A stretch of DNA of 9,988 nt from positions 1-9,988 of the forward strand of contig JBJXHB010000506.1 of assembly GCA_046160725.1 (NCBI GenBank), given 5' to 3'. Source of the stretch: JBJXHB01 sp046160725 (lineage in GTDB: Bacteria > Pseudomonadota > Gammaproteobacteria > Burkholderiales > Burkholderiaceae_C). The notes below the pieces were generated by a model that worked only from the letters and a program-made list of their open reading frames with translations, searched no databases and was not told the origin of the DNA. Below, piece after piece: positions 7,168 to 9,988 of the stretch; positions within the stretch are counted from its first letter, which is position 1; the number at the start of each line of letters is the position of its first letter. The translations under genes and the position numbers were made by a program.

Positions 7168-8628
7168 CTACACGCCGCGTTCAGCGACCCGGAACACCGT
7201 CCACTCGCCCGGCACGCCCTTGAGCGCATGCGTGCCGCGTGCCTCGAAGTCGAACCCGGCACCGGCAGTGAGATCGCGCACCGTGCCCGACACCAGCACC
7301 TCGCCGGCCCCTGCAAGCGACATCACGCGGGCGCCGATATGCACCGCGATGCCGGCCGCCTTGGCGCCACCCGTGTCGACCTCGCCGGTGTGCACGCCGC
7401 AGCGGATCTCGACACCCAGCGTGCGTGCGGCGCGGGCCATCGCCATGCCGCAGGTCACGGCGCGCGCCGGGGCGTCGAAGGTGGCGAAGAGCCCGTCGCC
7501 GGCGTTGTCCACCTCGTTGCCACGGTGAATCGCCAATTGCTGCCTCGCCTTGGCGAGAACGCGCTGCAGCAGTTCGCGCCAGGCGCGGTCGCCCAGGTTC
7601 ACGGCCAGTTCGGTCGAGCCGACGATGTCGGTGAACAGCACGGTGGCCAGCTGCCGGTCATGGCGGCCCACGTCGCCATGAGGCGCCTGGCCCGCTTGCG
7701 GTGCGCCGCGTTGGGCGGCAGCGCGCAGCATCCAGCGCCGGTGCAGTTCATCGACGAACTCGGCCGCGCCGTCGAACACCCGCGTGCGCACGCTCACCTG
7801 CTGCAGGAAGCTCATCAGCCGCCGGTCGCCGCCGCTGTGGCCATCGGCCAGCACCTCGCCGACGTCGCGGGGGTCGGACAGCCGCCGCCGCTTGGCCATG
7901 CGCAGGAACAACCGCGCCAGCCAGTTGGTGAAGTTGCCGCCGATCAGCAGCAGGTGGTTGTGCTCCAGCGCGTGGAACAGCTTCTCCGGCGCCAGGTGCT
8001 CGCTCTGCAGGCCGCAGATGAACTCGAGCATGTCCTCGTCGGTGATCACGTAGGTGGGTGAAGCCGACAAACGCCCAAGAAGGTGGTAGACCACCGGGCG
8101 CTTGAGCTGCTCACGTTCGGTGGGCAGGTCGGTCACGCGGTTGGGCGCATAGGCCAGCACCTCGGCCGAGCGCTCGCCACCGCCACCCGCGCCTGAGCCA
8201 AAGCGCTCGCTGTTGATGGCCTGCTCGAGCAGCGGGTCGAAGGTGGTGGTGACGAACAGGTCAAACCCGCTGATCTGCGCCAGCTGCGTCAGGGCCTTGG
8301 GCGGCACAAAGGTCGCTTCGCGCAGCACGCTGCGCAGCCGCGTGTAGGCCTCCTCGCGGCGGCCACGTGCGGCCAGGAACCAGCACACCACATCGTTGAG
8401 GGTGGCCGGCTGGGGCAGCTCGGCGAGGTCGACGTTCAGCTTGGCCGCCAGCTTCTCTGCGGCCCAGTCGTAGAGCAGCCGCGGGCCGGCCTCGGTCTGC
8501 ACCTTCAGCAGTTCGGGGCCGACGATCGGGATGACCCTGCGGTCCTCGATGTAGTCGAGCAGGTCGTCCCAGCCGTCCTCGTCGAGCGTCTGGCTTGCGG
8601 CGGCAAGCGGGCTGGGCGGGGATTGCAT
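7168..8628 (-). CDS. SIR2-like domain fused to class III nucleotidyl cyclase domain
   Basis: A 486-residue two-domain protein. Residues about 18-295 resemble SIR2_2-type domains: RVIPIVGPELL (31-41), FVTTTFDPLLEQAI (125-138), His182 in VVYHLLG, ITDEDMLEF (195-203) and HLLLIGGNFTNWLARLFLR (225-243). SIR2-like domains of this kind in defence proteins bind or cleave NAD+. Residues about 325-486 are a class III cyclase homology domain with both metal-binding aspartates (Asp334 in FTDIVGST, Asp378 in NAGDG) and the transition-state Arg434. However, the substrate-specifying Lys is Asp374, its partner Asp is Lys423, and the usual Asn is His430. No membrane segment. The frame is open up to TTG 8673 and ATG 8661; ATG 8628 is preferred because GGAG lies about 10 nt before it and its surroundings mirror the start of the divergent NTPase gene. 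Likely a signalling or effector partner of that NTPase (inference). Confidence 0.85.
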   Translation of the reverse strand: MQSPPSPLAAASQTLDEDGWDDLLDYIEDRRVIPIVGPELLKVQTEAGPRLLYDWAAEKLAAKLNVDLAELPQPATLNDVVCWFLAARGRREEAYTRLRSVLREATFVPPKALTQLAQISGFDLFVTTTFDPLLEQAINSERFGSGAGGGGERSAEVLAYAPNRVTDLPTEREQLKRPVVYHLLGRLSASPTYVITDEDMLEFICGLQSEHLAPEKLFHALEHNHLLLIGGNFTNWLARLFLRMAKRRRLSDPRDVGEVLADGHSGGDRRLMSFLQQVSVRTRVFDGAAEFVDELHRRWMLRAAAQRGAPQAGQAPHGDVGRHDRQLATVLFTDIVGSTELAVNLGDRAWRELLQRVLAKARQQLAIHRGNEVDNAGDGLFATFDAPARAVTCGMAMARAARTLGVEIRCGVHTGEVDTGGAKAAGIAVHIGARVMSLAGAGEVLVSGTVRDLTAGAGFDFEARGTHALKGVPGEWTVFRVAERGV

Positions 8629-8713
8629 CGGGCTTGGGCTCCAGTGGGTCGGCAACGGCATCCTGAGTATCAACGAAAGGGCCCCTGCGCTGCATAAGCC
8701 CTGTCACCTCAAG

Positions 8714-8745
8714 ACGGCCCGACCCGGCCGACCGCGTCGGGCCGT
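8714..8745. repeat. perfect 10-bp inverted repeat in the divergent control region
   Basis: ACGGCCCGAC (8714-8723) and GTCGGGCCGT (8736-8745) are exact reverse complements, separated by 12 nt. The right arm abuts a -10-like element, so the repeat is placed as an operator would be; it could also form a stem-loop. Function is inferred from position only. Confidence 0.7.
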
Positions 8746-8746
8746 G

Positions 8747-8752
8747 TAGATT
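8747..8752 (+). promoter_or_regulatory. candidate -10 element of the STAND NTPase gene (leaderless start)
   Basis: TAGATT at 8747-8752 would place the transcription start at about 8759-8760, on or next to the ATG at 8760. No ribosome-binding site precedes that ATG, which agrees with a leaderless message. There is no good -35 hexamer 16-18 nt upstream, where the inverted repeat lies instead; an activator may stand in for it. Weak on sequence alone. Confidence 0.35.
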
Positions 8753-8759
8753 CGGCCCC

Positions 8760-9988
8760 ATGCAATCCAGCACCGTCGATTCACAGCAGCCCTGGCTCGG
8801 GCTGGACTCCTTCAGCGAGTCCACCCGTGCCTGGTTCCACGGCCGTGACGAGGAAGTGGCTGAGCTGGCCCGGCGCGTGCAACGCAAGCCGCTCACCGTG
8901 CTGTTCGGCCAGAGTGGCCTGGGCAAGACCTCGATCCTGCGCGCCGGCCTGGTGCCGCGCCTGCGGCCCGAGGGGTTCTGCCCGGTGTATGTGCGGCTGG
9001 ACTACGCCGCCGACTCGCCGCCGCCGGCCGAGCAGATCAAGCAGGCCATCTTCCGCGAGACGATGGTCTCGGGCAGCTGGACGCAGACCGGTGCCTCGGT
9101 GCAGGGTGAATCGCTGTGGGAGTTCCTGCACCACCGCGACGACATGCTGCGCGACGCCGCAGGCCGCACGCTCACGCCGCTCCTGATCTTCGACCAGTTC
9201 GAAGAGATCTTCACCCTGGCGCAGACCGACGACGGCGGGCGCGAGCGCGCCGCCACCTTCATCGCCGAACTGGCCGACCTGGTGGAAAACCGCCCGCCGC
9301 GCGAGCTGGAGGCGCGGCTCGACGCCGACGACACACTGATCGAGCACTTCGACTTTGCACGTTGCGACTACCGCATCCTGATCTCGCTGCGCGAGGACTA
9401 CCTCGCGCACCTGGAGGCGCTGAAGGCCCGGATGCCCAGCATCACGCAAAACCGCATGCGGCTGGCGCGCATGACCGGTGCGCAGGCGCTCGACGCGGTG
9501 CTGCGGCCGGGTGGCGCGCTGGTGCAGCAAGAGGTGGCAGAAGCCATCGTGCGCTTTGTTGCCGGCGGCGCCGAGCTGCGCAACGCCGAGGTCGAGCCCT
9601 CGCTGCTCTCGCTCGTGTGCCGCGAGCTGAACAACACCCGCATCGCCCAGGCGCGCAACGAGATTTCGACGGATCTGCTCGCCGGTTCGCGCGAGAACAT
9701 CCTGCACGAGTTCTACGAACGCTCGCTCGCCGACCAGCCCGCGGGCGTGCGCCGCTTCATCGAAGACGAGATGCTCACCGAGTCGGGCTACCGGGAGAGC
9801 CTGGGCGAGGAGCGCGTGAGGAAAGCCTTCGCCGCGGCCGGTGCTGCGCCAGACGCGCTTTCCGCGCTGGTCAACCGCCGCTTGCTGCGCGTCGAGGAGC
9901 GCCTGGACCTGCGCCGCGTCGAGCTCACGCACGATGTGCTGTGCGGCGTCGTCAAGGAATCGAGAGAGCTGCGCTACGAACGCGAAGC
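8760..9988 (+). CDS. STAND-class P-loop NTPase (nSTAND1-like), 3'-truncated by window edge
   Basis: The frame is open from ATG 8760 to the last base (409 codons plus 2 nt), so the C-terminus is missing. The N-terminus reads PWLGLDSFSESTRAWFHGRDEE (from 11), the lead-in typical of nSTAND1 NTPases, followed by Walker A GQSGLGKTS (50-58) and Walker B LLIFDQFEEIF (141-151). Then come the LISLREDYLAHLE segment, the winged-helix-like region with EPSLLSLVCRELNN, and near the edge RVELTHDVLCGVVKESR, as in STAND proteins just before their sensor repeats. STAND proteins are NTP-driven switches that oligomerise on ligand binding; many bacterial ones act in phage defence or signalling. The missing C-terminus would hold the sensor (for example WD40 or TPR repeats) or an effector. 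It is divergent from the SIR2-cyclase gene, with a 131-bp shared control region. No effector domain lies before the NTPase domain, so a partner may supply it (inference). Confidence 0.88.
   Translation, partial: MQSSTVDSQQPWLGLDSFSESTRAWFHGRDEEVAELARRVQRKPLTVLFGQSGLGKTSILRAGLVPRLRPEGFCPVYVRLDYAADSPPPAEQIKQAIFRETMVSGSWTQTGASVQGESLWEFLHHRDDMLRDAAGRTLTPLLIFDQFEEIFTLAQTDDGGRERAATFIAELADLVENRPPRELEARLDADDTLIEHFDFARCDYRILISLREDYLAHLEALKARMPSITQNRMRLARMTGAQALDAVLRPGGALVQQEVAEAIVRFVAGGAELRNAEVEPSLLSLVCRELNNTRIAQARNEISTDLLAGSRENILHEFYERSLADQPAGVRRFIEDEMLTESGYRESLGEERVRKAFAAAGAAPDALSALVNRRLLRVEERLDLRRVELTHDVLCGVVKESRELRYERE

Larger units (their letters stand above)
8620..8768. repeat. 14-bp inverted repeat spanning the two divergent start codons
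   Basis: GGATTGCATCGGGC at 8620-8633 and GCCCCATGCAATCC at 8755-8768 are reverse complements at 13 of 14 positions (mismatch at 8629/8759). Each arm contains the ATG of one divergent gene, so both genes begin with the same ATGCAATCC. The arms frame the whole intergenic region. Confidence 0.8.

Noticed and set aside
7152..7168. GCGGT...ACCGC inverted repeat across the convergent aminotransferase and SIR2-cyclase stops
   Set aside because: Only 5 bp with a 7-nt loop and no T-run; too weak to call a terminator.
8629..8673. Longer start for the SIR2-cyclase gene at ATG 8661 or TTG 8673
   Set aside because: No well-spaced ribosome site is visible for either, and the added residues are Pro/Ser-rich; still possible, so the start at 8628 is a preference.
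8781..9932. 383-codon open frame on the minus strand, opposite the STAND NTPase gene
   Set aside because: The plus-strand frame has Walker A and B motifs and stays open to the window end; the minus frame shows no recognisable domain.

Overview
The window is about 10 kb of very GC-rich, tightly packed DNA. Gene content, codon bias toward G/C third positions, and close similarity of the heat-shock genes to proteobacterial types suggest a beta-proteobacterium, probably a Burkholderiales/Rubrivivax-like lineage. That placement is an inference and no marker gene fixes it. No rRNA, tRNA, insertion sequence or CRISPR array was seen.

Layout. (1) 1-2442, plus strand: the 3' part of an M1-family zinc aminopeptidase with an ERAP1-like C-terminal domain; its start lies before the window. 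(2) 2465-4748: a compact chaperone locus. Two small heat-shock proteins (Hsp20/alpha-crystallin) run leftward and a CbpA-type J-domain co-chaperone followed by its modulator CbpM runs rightward. They share a 144-bp divergent control region with back-to-back candidate sigma-32 promoters. (3) 4931-7158, plus strand: a three-gene operon encoding a DUF1185 'amino acid synthesis' family protein, a small EthD-family protein and a class III PLP-dependent aminotransferase. This looks like a catabolic or biosynthetic amine/amino-acid module of unknown substrate. (4) 7168-9988: a divergent pair that looks like a signalling or conflict (defence-type) module. On the minus strand is a fusion of a SIR2-like domain with a class III nucleotidyl cyclase domain. 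On the plus strand is the N-terminal 409 codons of a STAND-type P-loop NTPase (nSTAND1-like), which runs off the window.

How the parts work together. In the chaperone locus, Hsp20s would hold unfolding proteins while CbpA hands clients to DnaK, and CbpM restrains CbpA. In region 4, a STAND NTPase would be the sensor/switch. The SIR2-like domain would be an NAD-consuming or nucleotide-binding effector, and the cyclase-like domain a second-messenger or ligand-sensing part. The control region between these two genes holds two notable inverted repeats: a 14-bp near-perfect one lying exactly over both start codons, and a perfect 10-bp one just upstream of the NTPase gene. The cyclase domain has its two substrate-specifying residues apparently charge-swapped, and the SIR2-like domain departs from the canonical catalytic motif. 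This pair is the most interesting part of the window.
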